DNA from: Protula sp. h YS-2021
Taxonomy: Eukaryota; Annelida; Polychaeta; Sabellida; Serpulidae
Length of the DNA stretch: 64,000 bases
Direction of reading: 5' to 3'
Assembly (NCBI GenBank): GCA_949752745.1
Contig: OX457025.1
Span: forward strand, 48,907,601-48,971,600
A model generated the notes under the pieces. That model saw only the letters and a list, made by a program, of their open reading frames with translations. It was not told the origin of the DNA and made no database searches. Made by a program: the position numbers and the translations under genes. Shown piece after piece: positions 23,379-38,300 of the stretch (its first letter is position 1; each line of letters starts with the position of its first letter).

Positions 23379-26300
23379 CTGTCAACAAAAATAAATAAAT
23401 AAATAAAAATAATTTAAAAAAATATATATGTAACAAGACTGTAACCATGCTATCTACTGTTAACTTGAAAATACCACGTTATCTATGCATGGTCTAACTC
23501 AATCAGGCATACAATAGATAGCCTGAAAACACTCCGGCTATCTAAGACTATCTTTTCTTACTACACAAAGCGGCGCTGAACAGGCGCTCGAAGCATTTCA
23601 GGCTAAAAACCCAAACCAAAAAGCAGGCTATAAACAGATAGCCCAACCTTTTATGTAGCATATGCGAATATTATACGACTAACACCATTATGCAGGTTAG
23701 TTAGTATATGTGAGACCTTGCGCAAAAACTCGCCCCCGGTGCTACTTTGGAAAACCAAGTTTTTGACAAAGAGCGGGATGTAAGTTTTCTCAGATTTAAC
23801 CAGTCATTACCTAATACATAAAACTAAACTCTCTACGTCAAATGTCTATTATATCCATGCACGGACTCATAATGTGAAATCTGACAGCTTCAATCTTTTT
23901 TGCTATATACCAATAAGGTAATTCAATAGCGTGTTGTATCGTCAGAAGTTCGGACGACAGGATGCTCTTGCTTACTGTATAAATTATATCACCTTACCAT
24001 TGGCCGCACAGAAGATGCGGTGCTGGACAAAGAAATAAAGCAGGCCGGCGGTGCTCAGCAAGCTCAGGGCGAAGTATATCTTCTTCTGCTTAAAGGAAGT
24101 GCGAATCTGCAAGCACAAATACATGGTAAGTCCCAGCTTGTCACTTTGGCATGTATGCATGTAGAACAACGGTAAATTTGCTTTAATACTGAAACCAAGT
24201 AATGAATAAAACTTCATATGACTGTCCTTACAATTGTTGCATTACTTTGTATATCATCTTATGGTGCATATTATAAGACTATAAAAGTCAAATGTTTATC
24301 TGTTATCATATGCGTGTATTTGTTACAGACAAACTGTCAAATCAAGTACATTGCTATCTGGCTGGAAATTTCAGGCAGATTTAAAATGCCTGGATCGACC
24401 CGGCACATTGCACTCTGCCTGGAAAAATCAGCCAGATTGTAACGTGCCTGAAGAGATAAAAAGGTAATTGATGTGTCCTTATGCAATTAAATGGAGGCGA
24501 ATAATCGGTCTGCTCGCGCGTTTCATGGGATTTATTTGCCTCTTGCTTTATTGTATGTCTTGATTGATCACACCTGTACAATGGTACTGATGTGTTTAAA
24601 CTAAATCCAACTGATAATGCAATTTCCTGATTCAGTAAATGCAATGCCATAAATCTTAATCCAGCCTCGCCTCCACGATGGATGACTGAGATCAACATGC
24701 CAATGTAGCAGTCTCCGAAGGGCTCGTGGCTCCGGATTTTCGCATCGGGCTCCGAGTTTTCAAGTTTGGAGCCCGGGTGGCTCTCACCTTTTTTTTCTGT
24801 AATGTACTCACACCCATTACGTTTTCTGATGGATAGATGAGGAGATTGTTTTGTTTGTCAGTATGAGAGCACAGTAGAACGGTGTCTCTATAAAACATGA
24901 GTTAGGTTTTTTCTCAACATTGGAAAGCTATCCGATTATTTTCAGTGGTGCGAAGTTTGGAAATATGAAAAAAATGAGCTTTTGTTGTTTTCAAAACTGT
25001 CACATTTATTTTCAGTGCTGTGTATCACAACATCGGAAAACATTTACTTGGAATAACCAGAACGCTTATTTCCCTTATAACTACATGATCAGGTAAACAG
25101 AACAGCTGCCATGCAATACATTGTGTATATATGAAAATTAGAAAACTTCTTTTAACAAGAATGTCCAGGGACATTGTGACTAGCCGAGATCTAATGAATC
25201 GAGCATCAATAGGCTTATATGATCGTCAAAAAGTGGTAGTCATATTTTAAAATCTGTTATTCAAACTTTAACATTCGTACACAATTTTAATCGAATCCGG
25301 TCAAAACTGTAGGAGAAGGCGCATTTTGAAAATTGGCTACCGTAATTTCCCGTGTATACTGCGCATTTTTTTCCCACGAATTTTGGCCAAAAGTTAGGGG
25401 TGCGCAATATACACGGATTTAAATGAAATAATTTTTTTTTACCTCAAATATTTTATTGATGTTATGGCATATAACCGTGTAGGGTGTGGAAAACTAATAA
25501 ATACTATAAACTTTTCAGCAAAATCAACAACTTTAAGTTTGAAACCGTTTGAATAACTTGCCCTTTTTACCTTTTTATCCATTTTGTTTTTAACTACTGT
25601 TAATTGCCATTTTTCTACCTCATTGAGAAATATGACCTATTGTGTTAAGAGATGCGCTATTTAAAGTGTATTTTTTTAATTTTTAAGGCGTTTTTTTGTA
25701 AAAAGGGTTATTGAGACGCCGGTGTGAGTATTGACTTGTAGCGTGCTGCTTATTAAGCCGATTGCAAAGGCTGAAGAGGTTGCAGCTTGGGCCATCGACA
25801 TCTATGCAGTTTACATAATTTGTCAGTAATAATGTAGCAATTTAAAACAATAGCACTGATTGGCTGATTTGAGTCAGCGATGGAAAGGACGCTTCATAAC
25901 TGGTAAAACTAGAGCAGTGTGCATAGCCCACATATTCCCCACAGCCCCCCCCCCCCCATCAGTTAAACACGGCCATCAATAGTCAATCAAGACCTGAAAT
26001 TTTCCAAGTCCATTTGGTGCAGTTTCCTTTGACGAACCTGGCCCATTTAAAATGCCGATCTGTGTTTGTTCCTATAGAAGCTACACACCACGTTTTATTA
26101 AAATCCCCGCAGTTGTTCTTGAGATATCGTGTTAACAAACTCATTCCGATAATAATTTCCAGGATTTGGTAAATTTCAAAGTCCATTTGGTTCATTATCC
26201 TTGGGCCAACGTATCCCATTTACAATACCGATCCTTGTTAGTGCCCACAGAAGCTACACAACAAGTTTCATTAAAATCCTTGCAGTTCTTAAGATATCGT

Positions 26301-29300
26301 GTTAACAATAATCAATCAAGATCTGAAATTTTCCAGCTTGTCCATTTTCCTTGGACGAACCTGGCCCATTTACAATACCGATCTGTGTTTGTTCCCATAG
26401 AACCTACATACCCAGTTTCATTAAAATCCTTGCAGTAATTTTAATTTATCGTGTTAACAAGCTCTACCTGTGGGGAATAAAAAATATTGAGGCTAATGAG
26501 TCTCCATTTGGGTTGAGCAATATACACACGAATATAGAAATTTTTCAATTTCGAGGCCCAAACTGGGGGTGCGCAATATACTTGGGAGCGCAATATACCC
26601 GGGAAATTACGGCACTTATTTTTTTTAAATGCCCCCCCCCCCCCCCCCTCTCTTTAGCCAACAGAGGACCGCCCGATGGATAATTATGCAAAATTTGAAC
26701 GCAATTACATCAAAATTGTGGGAGACACGGCAATTGAAAACTGGCAACCAACAAAGGTCTTGGGACATTTTGTACCTTTGCACTTTGTACCTTGCCATTT
26801 TGTACCTTCGCGAAAGACGTTTTGTACCTTTTTTGGGACACTTTGTACCTTACCATGTTTTACCCTTTTTATACGTGCAATACTCAGTTAAAACAAAAAA
26901 ATAAATAAATAAATACCGCCTGCTCTACCTGGCCTTCATTTCAGTGAAAACATGTATATTTAGTTATTACAATAAGCTGTAAGATAGTTTTGGAGGTCAT
27001 TCCGTAAAGTGGCTTTACCGTGACTGCAATTATCCCAGGTAACTTTTCTTACCAGTGTTAATTGCATTACTTGACTGAGTGAATGGGACAGAATTGATCA
27101 GCTCTGGGAGTATATTAAATGCAATCATTTCGAACAGATTTTCTCCGGAGTTACTCCACTAGACTGAGTGAATTTACTCAGGGATTACTCTGCAAAATCG
27201 CTATAATTGGCTGGACTTTCATCAAATCAGTATAAATATAGCTGCGATTCCTTGCTAGTTTTGCTACGTTTTGGACGGAATACGAACTGAACTAATTACA
27301 TCGCAACGGATAATTCGAGGTTAATTAGAATAATATAGTCGCCTTAACTCTTCATATTGGATATTTTTGGAAAATAATTTAGTTTTAGCATAACTTCGTA
27401 AAACGCATCAGAATATATTTTGAAATTCTAAAAGCACGCAATGCTTCAAAAATGTTTATTGATATATGCCTGTCGTGCAAAGAGGGCATTCGATCGCTGT
27501 TGGACATATCTATACGCCTGTGCCATAGACTCAGATTTGTCATGTAAACACTCGATTTATGTGGACTGACTGACCATAGACTTAGTGGTAGCTACAACCA
27601 GACTGTTATCGGTGACATTGCTGGTTACACATTACGCGACAGCAAAAAAATAAAAACCTGTAAAGAAGCGTGCAAATTAACAAAAAATATGTAAAATTAA
27701 TCTTGGTTGCAAGTTTTTCTCATCTTAAAGAGGGTACAAAATGACTTAAAAAGTTAGAAAGTGGTAAGGTACAAAGTGGCAGAAAAGGTACAAAACGTCT
27801 TTCGCGGAGGTACAAAGTGTCCCAAAATTTGAGGTACAAAGTGTCCAAAAAGGTACAAAATGACGGAGGTACAAGTGACAAAGGTACAAAATGTCCCAAC
27901 CCCCCAACAAATTATAAATGCTCCCGCTTTACCCAATTTTTGGTGGATCGCCAAAAATAAGTTACTGTCAAGAGAGAACAGCCTAGTGAACACTAAGGCA
28001 AAATTTGAAGGCCATCCGATCAGAATCGTGAAAAAAAAACCTTTGGAAAATTTGCTACCAAAAACTTGGTAAAATCTGCTACCTGTTTTGGTGGACCACC
28101 AAACAATTTCAAGACAAGTGTACCCATTAAGCATCTGTACAAAATTAAAGGTAATCTGATACAAATTGTGGGAGTTAAGGCTTTTTGAAAACAATAACAA
28201 ATGCCTGGCCAGGGTTCGTGGCGAAAATTGAGTTTCAGATTCAAGACTTTTCAAGACAGCTGAGACTTTTTTCAAGACAGTTTTTTTTTTTCAAGACAGA
28301 TTTTTCTCAGGACTTTATACAGTTTTCAGAAATAGGTTTACAGACGTTTCATTCATTTATTTTAAGAATTTGAAGACAATAGCGATGTATTGCATATCTA
28401 ATAATATTTACCACAATATCACTCAGCTTTTCCACAATATCAATTTCATCTATTATAAAAAATTCTTCCTTTTTTACCGTTGGAGTGTCAAGAAGACGAG
28501 AAAAAAATTGAAAGAATACACAAATCTAATAAACATACTTCACATGACATTTGATTTCCCAATTCAAGACTTTTTTTCTAAAATTCAAGACAATTCCAGG
28601 TACCTTGATCCAAAACGACTTTTCAAGACTTTTCAAGAATGCTACGAGCCCTGAATGTCTCCATTTGGCCAATCTTTTGGCGGGTCGCCAAAAAAAAGTA
28701 CATTTCAAGGGAGGATTATGTTGATAACATTCGTACAAAATTTGAAGAGAATCCGATCAAAATTGTTCGATAAGAAGCATTTTGAAAATTGGCAACACAA
28801 AATTTTAAATGCCCCCTATTGAGCCAATTTTTGGCAGATCGCCAAATAAAGTAATTTTCCAAGAGAGACCTATCTAGAGAACAACTGTCCAAAATTGGAA
28901 AAGAATCCGATCAAAATTGAAGGAGAAGCATTTTGAAACCTAGACACAAAAAATTTAAAAAATGCCCCCCATGTAGCCATTTTTTGGCGGTTCGCCAAAA
29001 TAAGTACTTTTTCAAAACAGGTCTACCTATTCGTACATAATTTGAAGACAATCTGATTAAAATTGTGGGAGAAGAAGCATTTTGAAAATTGGCAACCGAA
29101 AAATTGCAAATACCCCTCATTTAGTCAATTTTTGACGGATCGCCAAAAAATAATAATTTTTGAAGAGAGGCCTAGCTAGAGAACATTCATGTAAAATTTG
29201 AGAGGAATCCGATCAAAACTGAAGGAGAAGAAGCATTTTAAGTAAAAGTTTACACACGTGCATACCTATATACAGACGACGGATGCCCCTATATTGATGG

Positions 29301-32300
29301 GATTAGACTAGCCTGGCATAGTCGGCTGGTCTAAAAAACTGTGTAAAGCTTGGTGTAAAGCTTCATAAAGCATTAGTTTAGGTTATCATACGTTTTTCTG
29401 CTTCAAGACGTTTTCGCCCTAAATCCATTTGGGGATCTTATGACGGGGGTAAAGCTTAAATTTAGGTTATCATAGTTTTTTTTTTTTTTTTTTGCTCTGG
29501 GGACGTTTTGGTCCTAATTTGGGAACTGCATGGTTATTATGGTCAGGGATGTTTTGTCCTGGATTTTTCGACAAATTTGGCTTTGGGACGTATTCGCCGT
29601 AAGTTCATTTGAGGTTTTTATGGCCGAGGACGTTTTGTCCTGGATTCCATTGCAAATTTTGCTTCGGCAAAATTTAGGGCAAAACATAGACAACTTTAGG
29701 GCTGGTATGATTTACATCAGTTGATTTACATCATGATTTAAATCGTGATTTAAATCAACGTAAAAAAATCACGATTTTTGATTTTTTTAATTTTTGGATT
29801 TTTTTTTCTTTTTAAAATGTGTGTCATTCAGACTGTGCTCACTGAAGGCAATTGGAGACGCCTTTGTTTAAACAAGGTTTTTCGTATGGTACGCTTATTA
29901 GTGCACATGAGCCTCCGAGGTGGGGAGAAGGCGCTTAGTTAGGGGCAGCAACTAAAAACCTTTTTTGGACAATCGGATCGCCAAAAAAGGCTTATTTTCT
30001 CAAGAGAGGTCTACCTAGAGAACAATCGTACAAAATCGGAAAGGAATCCAGTCAAGAATGTGGGAGAAGAAGCATTTTAAGCAAAAGTTTACACACGTGC
30101 ATACGCGCACACAGACGACAGATGTCCCTCTATTGATGTGATAAGACCAGCCCGACGAGGGATAATGTTTTAGTTAAGTAAGGGAAGGTTCCAAAACTGG
30201 GGATTGAGAATGTGGGGTGAGCTAGTACCAGCTGTAAAACAGGGATGTTTCCATCCCAGTCAAACGGGGAAAAACAGAAATGACTTTCAACCCACAATGC
30301 AAAGTATTGACGATATCACCTAGATGGATTATGAAAAGCATCTCACAGATAGCTCCACTTATGGGCAAAAATTACTCTCTTAAAATGTTAATTCTGTTGC
30401 TGGAGGGTGGGGCTATGGTTTATGCGGAATTGTTGAGGTGCAAAAAAAAAAACGTAGGCATCAGAGATGCATAGCCCTCAGCCAGCCGGAAGATTCGAAA
30501 CAAGGAAAATAGTAGGTTTGAGGCCGGTCACAGGCTCATTTTAATCTTTAGCACCGAAAAGAAAAAAAGGGTGGCAGTGCTTTAAGATGAAATTTAAAAG
30601 TCCAGCTGAGCCACTGTTCTTGGTTCGATATGACTCATTAACAATAGGGATCTTCACTGCTCTATACAGTAGCTATATTCGAAATATTTTAGTAATTGGT
30701 AAAGAATTGTAGGCTAGAGAGTGTTCACAAGCCACATGTTAAGCCAACCTGATAATGGTACAAATAAAAAATTTCCAAGTCCAGCTGAGCCCAATGTTCT
30801 TGGTCCGATATGACTCATTAACAATAGGGATCCTTACTGCTCCATACAGTAGCTATGTCCGAAATATCTTAGTAATTGGTAAAGAATTGTAGGCTAGAGA
30901 GTGTTCACAAGCCACATGTTAAGCAAACTTGATAATGGTACAAATAAAAAATTTCCAAGTCCAGCTGAGCCCACTGTTCTTGGTCGGATACGAATCATTA
31001 ACAATAGGGATCTTTATTAGTCTATATACTAGCTATATCTAAAATATCTTACTAATTGATAAAGAATTGTAGGCTAGCGAGTGTTCACAAGCCACATGTC
31101 ATAAAACCTGATATGGGTAGAAATGTGCAAATTTCAAAGTCCAGCTGAGCCACTGTCCTTGGTCATATATGGCTCATATACAATAGGGATCTTCATTGCT
31201 CCATACAGTAGCTATATTCGAAATATATTAGTAATTGGTGAAGAATTGTAGGCTAGAGAGTGTTCACAAGCCACATGTTAAGCAAACTTGATAATGGTAC
31301 AAATAAAAAATTTCCAAGTCCAGCTGAGCGGTTGTCCTTAGCCGGATATGGCTCATAAACAATAGGGATCTTTATTAGTCTATATACTAGCTATATCTAA
31401 AATATCTTACTAATTGGTAAAGAATTGTAGGCTAGCGAGTGTTCACAAGCCACATGTCATAAAACCTGATATGGGTAGAAATGTGCAAATTTCAAAGTCC
31501 AGCTGAGCCACTGTTCTTGGTCGTATATGGCTCATATACAATAGGGATCTTTATTGGTCCATAAAGTAGCTATATTCGAAATATCTTAGTAATTGGTAAA
31601 GAACTGTAGGCTAGAGAGTGTTCACAAGCCACATGTTAAGCAAACTTGATAATGGTACAAATAAGAAAATTTCCACGTCCAGCTGAGCCACTGTCCTTGG
31701 TCGGATATGGCTCAAAAACAATAGGGATCTTCAGTGGTCCATATACAAGCTATATCTAAAATATCTAAGCGATTGGGAAAAAATTGTAGGCTAGAGCGTG
31801 TTCACAAGGTAAGTGTTAACGGACGGACGGACGGTCCACCTAAGACGAATTTCCACCTAAGACGAACTTAGATGCCACTTAAGATCCAATTTCTCGCACG
31901 GACGGACGGACGGACGGACACGGCCATAGCAATAGCCTTCAGCCAATATTGGCTGAGGGCTAAAAATGAGTTCCCCCAGCACACCGCCCACACAATGCCG
32001 GTGACCGACCGACAACATATCCTCGGTAACAGATACCGAAAGTTATCTTAAGTTGTAACCTCAACTGTAAAGGCACAAGCCTGGGCTGTTCTGCTCACCT
32101 TTGAGGACATGTCCGGGTACGCCCAGCTGAAGAGTATGATGACGAATAGCTGATGGAACATCGAAGCAAACATGAATACCACAAAAATCTTCTCATGGAC
32201 AGCTGCAAATAATGAGACACAACCAGTCAAAACTAAAAAAAAAAAAACAGGCGAAAACATATTTATGTTTCACTTTCAAATGGGATTAGAAAGCTATACA

Positions 32301-35300
32301 AAACAATTGGGGCTGAGTCGGGCCCAAAAGTCATGTTCCGGTATTGATGTTATTCCCTAACGAGAGGTGTTTTAGTGGAGGTTTCGTTGTGTAGATATTG
32401 TAACCAGATATTGTAACCACATATCTTAAAGGTAAAAGGGTTCTAACACTTGTAACGGAAAAATTACAGGTAAGTGCACTCAGTTGCAATGGAAAAATAA
32501 CTTCGTACCAGTTGCCTAGGTTGGGTCTAATTTGATGTCTACTTTAATCCCGCAAAATGGTTTAATAACACCGAAAACGCATATTTTTATAGTTGTATTT
32601 TCGTCAGCAGTAATTTGTGGTGCATTTTATTGGTCTCAGATGGCCTGGGCCACGAATATTGCGAATGAAAATCCAAGATGACGGCAAACGTGGCCTTGAA
32701 ATAGGGTCAAGATCAAAATAATAAGCCATCGTAGAAAGCACAGCCCCCCTTCCCCACCAGAATGCAATATGGCGGCCATTGTGAGTTTGAAATTGGGCCA
32801 ACATTGAAATGACAAGATTGTTCATGGAGAATGTCGCAGCTCAAGAATGCTGATGTCAAGAGTTATGGCATGTAAGTGTTATGGCATGTAAGTGTAACCT
32901 TTAACCCTAAATGCAAGACAGAAAGGCCGGTGTGAGATCAAATCTTCACCCCCATAGAATATTCACCCCCCGCTGAATATTTGATTATCAAATATTCACC
33001 CCCTTATCAAATATTCACCCCCCCCCCCCCAATTACCATCATTGCGAACGTAATTGTATTTTTTTGTGTGGCGTTAGAAATAAACAACCATGCAAAAAAA
33101 TCGAAAGTTTATTTTATAACATATTCTACTTTACATAACATGGTAATTATAATGTATTGAAATGTGTACACAGCGCCCATCAAGCTTGAGCGTGCCGGAC
33201 GGATTAACTTTCAGAATTTTGAACGGCCCAGTCCACCTCGGTGTCAACTCGTCTGCTATGCGGGCATTTCGACGAGCGTTATTTACAAGGACCAGATCTA
33301 CTTCAAATATACAAATACACTACTTTTTCAATAAATGTTTTTTCTTGGTTTCAACCAATCTAAGAAAACCAGTGAACATGCGTTATCTAACAATAAGTCT
33401 GTTCTTCCCTATGGAGTTCTCGATGTCCTTATAAACTGACCCTGGCCACAAATAACGCGAAGCAACTTTTTTCTCTTGTTTTTTTTTTTATGCCAAAGTG
33501 CCCCGCAGTGAAAATATATATATTGAAGTTGTGCGACGTCGCATTATTTTTCGATTCGACCATAGTGCGTGGCGGGGGACATTAGTCAGTTTCACTGATA
33601 ACTTGTTATTTTTGTATCTCTTCTGCATCCATGATCAGGTATAAAGTTCAAGCTGCAATAGTGATGAATTTATAGCCAAAACATAATTGAAATTCATAAA
33701 TACGACCTGTTTCGGACGTTCTGTTGAACCAACCAGCTTGAAAATAGCATGCTCCGAAAGGTAACTGGTCAACTGGGCGCCAGGTCAACTGGGCGACAGT
33801 CAACTGGGCGACAAAAAAGTCAACTGGGCGACAACTCTTGGGTCAACTGGGCGACAAAAAATGTCCAACTGGGCGACAAAAAAAGTCAACTGGGCGACAG
33901 TAGAAGTCAACTGGGCGACAAAAAAAAAACAAATTACTTGAAACATTTTAGTACTTAACCATTTACCATCATGTATAGAATTATTGATTACAATACCAAA
34001 CTAATTGCAGTGTATGTGAACTCCTTTTAATTGCAGTCGGAATGAAGTCGATTCACCCTGGCTAAGCACCCTTTTTAACCCAGCCGACTTTGTCGGACTG
34101 GGTTAGTCGTATCACTGTAGGGAGCTTGAATGTATGTGCGTATGTTAAACTTTTTCTTTAAAATGCTACTCCTGCAGTTTTGCTCCAATCGTTTTGATAT
34201 TACGCAGGAATGTTTCCAGGGTCGTCCCCCACCTGGCTATTACTTTTTTGACGATTGACGAAAAACTGACAAAATGGCGGCACTTTTTGTGCCCGTTTTG
34301 ACCCGTTTTTTAAATGCTGCTCCTCCTACAGTTTTCACACCAATCGCTTAGATGTTACGCAGGAATGTTCCCCAGGGGTTCGCCTACCAGGCTATTATTT
34401 TTTCGTCAATATGTATTAAGATTAGTTGTGTTAAATGTGTTTCGAGTCCTGTTATTGAACCGCTTTAGATGTCGGATTTGTTATTAATAATTCCAATTTT
34501 TATGTAAACGCTTCGTCAGTAGGAATTATGATTAGTGATTTTAAGTGTGTAATTGAATTTCAGTTGATTTTAAGTTATGTGATTAAAACTGAACATGTTT
34601 CAAATGTTACATGCATTAAGTTCAAGGTTTGAGACGGATTAGAACTCACTTTCATCTCTGTTTGTACACGCCTGATTATAGCGAAATAATGAGTTAGTTG
34701 ATAGCAGAGACAGAATTTTTTTGTAATTCAGCTTTCATAATTTCCTAATCTCTACAAATAACCATTTTGCATGAAGCCCAAAATGTAAAAAACGTAAGAT
34801 TTTTTTGTCGCCCAGTTGACTTCTACTGTCGCCCAGTTGACTTTTTTTGTCGCCCAGTTGACCCCAGAGTTGTCGCCCAGTTGACTTCACTGTCGCCCAG
34901 TTGACTTGGCGCCCAGTTGACCTGGCGCCCAGTTGACCAGGAACCCTCCGAAAGTTCTTCCAACCAGTCAGTGCTACAATTGCCTACTCAGGAAGCTTTA
35001 GCCAATGATATTTTTCAACGTTTTTTGCTCTGGTAAATTGCAATCAGCTAAAACCTTATTAAATTGCAATTTGCTAATGTCTGGAGTGTGTATGTAATCC
35101 CGTGTGGAGCATGTCTATTTAAAACTGATCCGAGTTAAGGTCTTTTCTATAAAGAACTACATTGCAACTTCCATATGAAAAGGACTTTCGGCAGTAATCC
35201 TCAGAGAAGCAATTAACCTTTCATTTACTTTAAAACAGAAATGAAATGCAATTCAAAAAGTTGAAAAGGGATCAATTCAATGTGTTATTAATTATCAGTC

Positions 35301-38300
35301 AATTAGCTTTCTTGGGGGGGGGGGGGTGGTGAAGCTTTGATATCAAATGTTCCCCGGGGGGAGTGAAAATTAGATAAGGGGGGTGAATATTTGATGACCA
35401 AATTTCTATCAAATATGCACCCCCCGGTGAAGATTTGATATCAAATCTTCACCGGGGTGAGGTTTCTAGGGGGGTGAAAATTTGATGCCACACCGGCGCC
35501 AGTCAGGAAATTTAATGAACAAACGGTTTATAGTCAATATATCCGCCAATCGTTTGCGAATCCGCAAAAAAGTAATAGTTGCGTGTTTCGGCCAATTTTT
35601 TTCGAAACACCAAACAAAAAACGAATTGGCCACGCGGACATATATACCACTGCCTTCCATCACAATTTTAGAACGTTTCCATCTAAATCCTAGGAGGCGA
35701 TACACTTTCATGAAAATTGCTTTGCCTGTATTTCCACCAATTTTAGGCAAATCACAATATATATATTTTCACTGTACAAGGTTGCATATAGCTTATATTA
35801 GAGTTATTTGACAGATAAAAATAAGGCGTATCTGAAAGGCCAACTCTATACTCAATATCACAGGAAACGGGTTATAAATGTCGGATAATCAAATATCGAA
35901 GGGCGGACGAACAGACAGAAAACAAACCTGTGGTCGCCGGTTGGCAGGTGAGGAAAACTGTGAAGCGAGACTGTCTTCAGCATGAATTCGGACTCTTTTT
36001 GTTTTCCAAGAGTAGAGTTACAAAGCCACACGATTACCAAAGTCAATATATTGACTTCCACCAATATCTGCAATCGATGGCAGACTGTTCGAGCTTAACA
36101 CCCACGAAAGCCCTGCATGAAAGGTCAGGCAATATGTTTTTCACAAATAAGAGGTCTGTATATATCAATCCAGTACAGCAACGCGAAGAGTATAGCAGAA
36201 ATACCATTCGGTTTGCATCTTATTGCATCTATGTATTTAAGCTCCCATTTGTATTGTATTAGCACTTTATCTGGGCTCCTTACAGTCACGTTAGCCAAAT
36301 CTGTTAAATGAAGGTACGTAGCCTGGATCTGATACTACAAATGTCAGGATGATCAGCATCTGGGCGTTGTCTAGGCGTGACCACTTGTGGCTTTGCGTTT
36401 TAAATCACATCAGAACACCGGTCTTGACAAACACTTGATACCGTATTTTCATCCCGCCCCCACCAGTGAATTCCGCCCCCACCAGTGAACAGACTCCTTT
36501 CAACATTCAACAAAAAGACCTGCTTCATTTGGAATTTTACATTGTTACGACTTGTGTGGCAGCGTCGTTATAAGATCAGGTGACATGTGTCATTACATCG
36601 CCAGAACCTCCGGGAACTGGAATTCCCCCCCCCCCAACCCCGAATACTCCTCCCTGGAACATTACCCTTGTAAGAATATTCCCCTTTGGAATACTACCGG
36701 CAACCACTCCCCCATCCCCGGCGCTGCAACCTTTTTTGTTTTGCTTTTTTTTTCGCTGTAATTTCGAACTTGGCATGGAAACATCTGAAGCATTTGGAAA
36801 ATTTTCATGAGCAGTAACAAGAAGACGCCAGGTGAGTTACGCGGTTAATGTCACCAAAGTAATACTACTTTAGCCAAATTGTGAAACTTTATCCCAGGTT
36901 TCAGTACACATACGGCCCGACTCGACCAAATTAAAGGCACCGACTTACAATCAGCTTCGTAAGTAACTTCTGGACCTCAAAAAAGAAAAAAAAACCTGGA
37001 AACCGTACACTCAAATTGAGATTAGTGTACACTGACAATACTTACGATAGTTCTCGTAGTTTGCCACGACAGAAACCAGTAACAGGCAGGAATTTTCCAC
37101 TGTGTACGTCCAGAACGTTGTTGTCACCAATCGCTTGAACATCGTCCGCCGGGCTTCGCTTATCACAGAGATTCGGGACATGTACAAGTTGTAATACATA
37201 ATGCCGACGGCGTAGCGCGGCGTGGCGTGCAGACCGATACACGTGCGCCATATGTAGCGCTGCGGCGCTGCTCCCGTCACCGCGCTTATGGACGGTATGA
37301 AGTTTCGGACCTGGAATCATAAAACAATTAAGCTTGAATTATCAACTGCAATAGACAGCAGTATGCAGCAAATTTCACACAACAAGAGACACTTCTGCCA
37401 AAACAGGTTAAAGAGTGAAAATGAGCTTCTACTAGCCCCGGTCACGGCGTATCAGTGATGACAAGACAGCCTCTTACATCCACTGACGAAAGTTAAAGGA
37501 AGGGCAGCGGTAAATAGATAAAAGGATTAAAATAATTAACGTTAACTACGTAGAAATCTCATTCATTGTGCCTAGTTTAACACAGGCGTATTCGATCTGC
37601 ATTTTGGACCAATCCCAACATCTGTAATACCGACTACCTCCTGTATAGGGGTGTCACGGTTCGCACTATAACCGACACCGGCCGTGGTTTTTCGGTTCGG
37701 TTAAAAAATCGAAAAAGAAAAGCTGTGGTCTTTTCTTTTTTAAAATGTAGTTTAACTTTTTTCACTGATAGTGGACAGCCATACAATAAGGTACTGCTTC
37801 GCGCTCAGCTGACATGTTGCTCTTTTTAAAGCCAAATATGTTAATATGTCAAGTTATCACTTGACATTTTAATATAAACTGTTCCTTTAGTGGCTGCGAC
37901 GTTATGTTTCCTGAGCTTTTTTCAAAACTTAAAGCTTCTTATAATATATGTGAAAGCGTTTTGTCTATGGCGTTATATTTAAGACACTCTGTAAATATTC
38001 TTAAGTTAGAACAAAACTCTAATGACTGCTTTGTGATATACTTAAACTTAGGTCGGGACAAAACTATAGTGATTGTTTTAGGATCTACTTTAACTGAATT
38101 TCTAGTTCGGTGATGTGAAATAATATGTACATTGATTTTTATTTGAGTTATTTATGTTTAATTGTAGTTTCTGTGACTTTTTAAATATTTAATGAGAATC
38201 CTGGGAAATTTGTATGTAAAAAGTGACGAATAGCAAAATAAATTTTTGATTAATAAAATCATTATTATTTCTCCTCCTTTAGGGAGACTTTTGTTTCAGG

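Larger units (their letters stand above)
25250..29340 (+). repeat. Dispersed repeat with about 150-bp cores, broken up by nested insertions
   Basis: Core units marked by GGATCGCCAAAAA, AATCCGATCAAAATTG, GAAGAAGCATTTTGAAAATTGGC and AAATGCCCCC. Clear starts of GATCGCC-type boxes lie near 28684, 28838, 28990 and 29138, a period of about 150 bp. Further units lie before and between the insertions at 25340-26612, 26756-27903 and 28210-28653. The 3' end has an ACAGACGACGGATG tract and a hairpin-like GACTAGCC/GGCTGGTC at about 29310-29333. A second shorter copy is at 29955-30150. Confidence 0.6.
32926..35497. mobile_element. Outer foldback element with TTCACCCCCC arms
   Basis: GCCGGTGTGAGATCAAATCT at 32926 and its inverted counterpart (GATGCCACACCGGC ending at 35497) bound arms with repeated AATATTCACCCCC / GGGGGTGAATATT. 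The left arm is about 32926-33030 and the right arm about 35315-35497. The interior contains another foldback (33760-34945) and a fragment of the 40640 repeat in reverse (about 33505-33605). I could not define a target duplication. Confidence 0.6.

Noticed and set aside
27754..28275. 173-codon minus-strand frame
   Set aside because: Runs through the GGTACAAA module arm of a foldback element and into an adjoining repeat; no domain.
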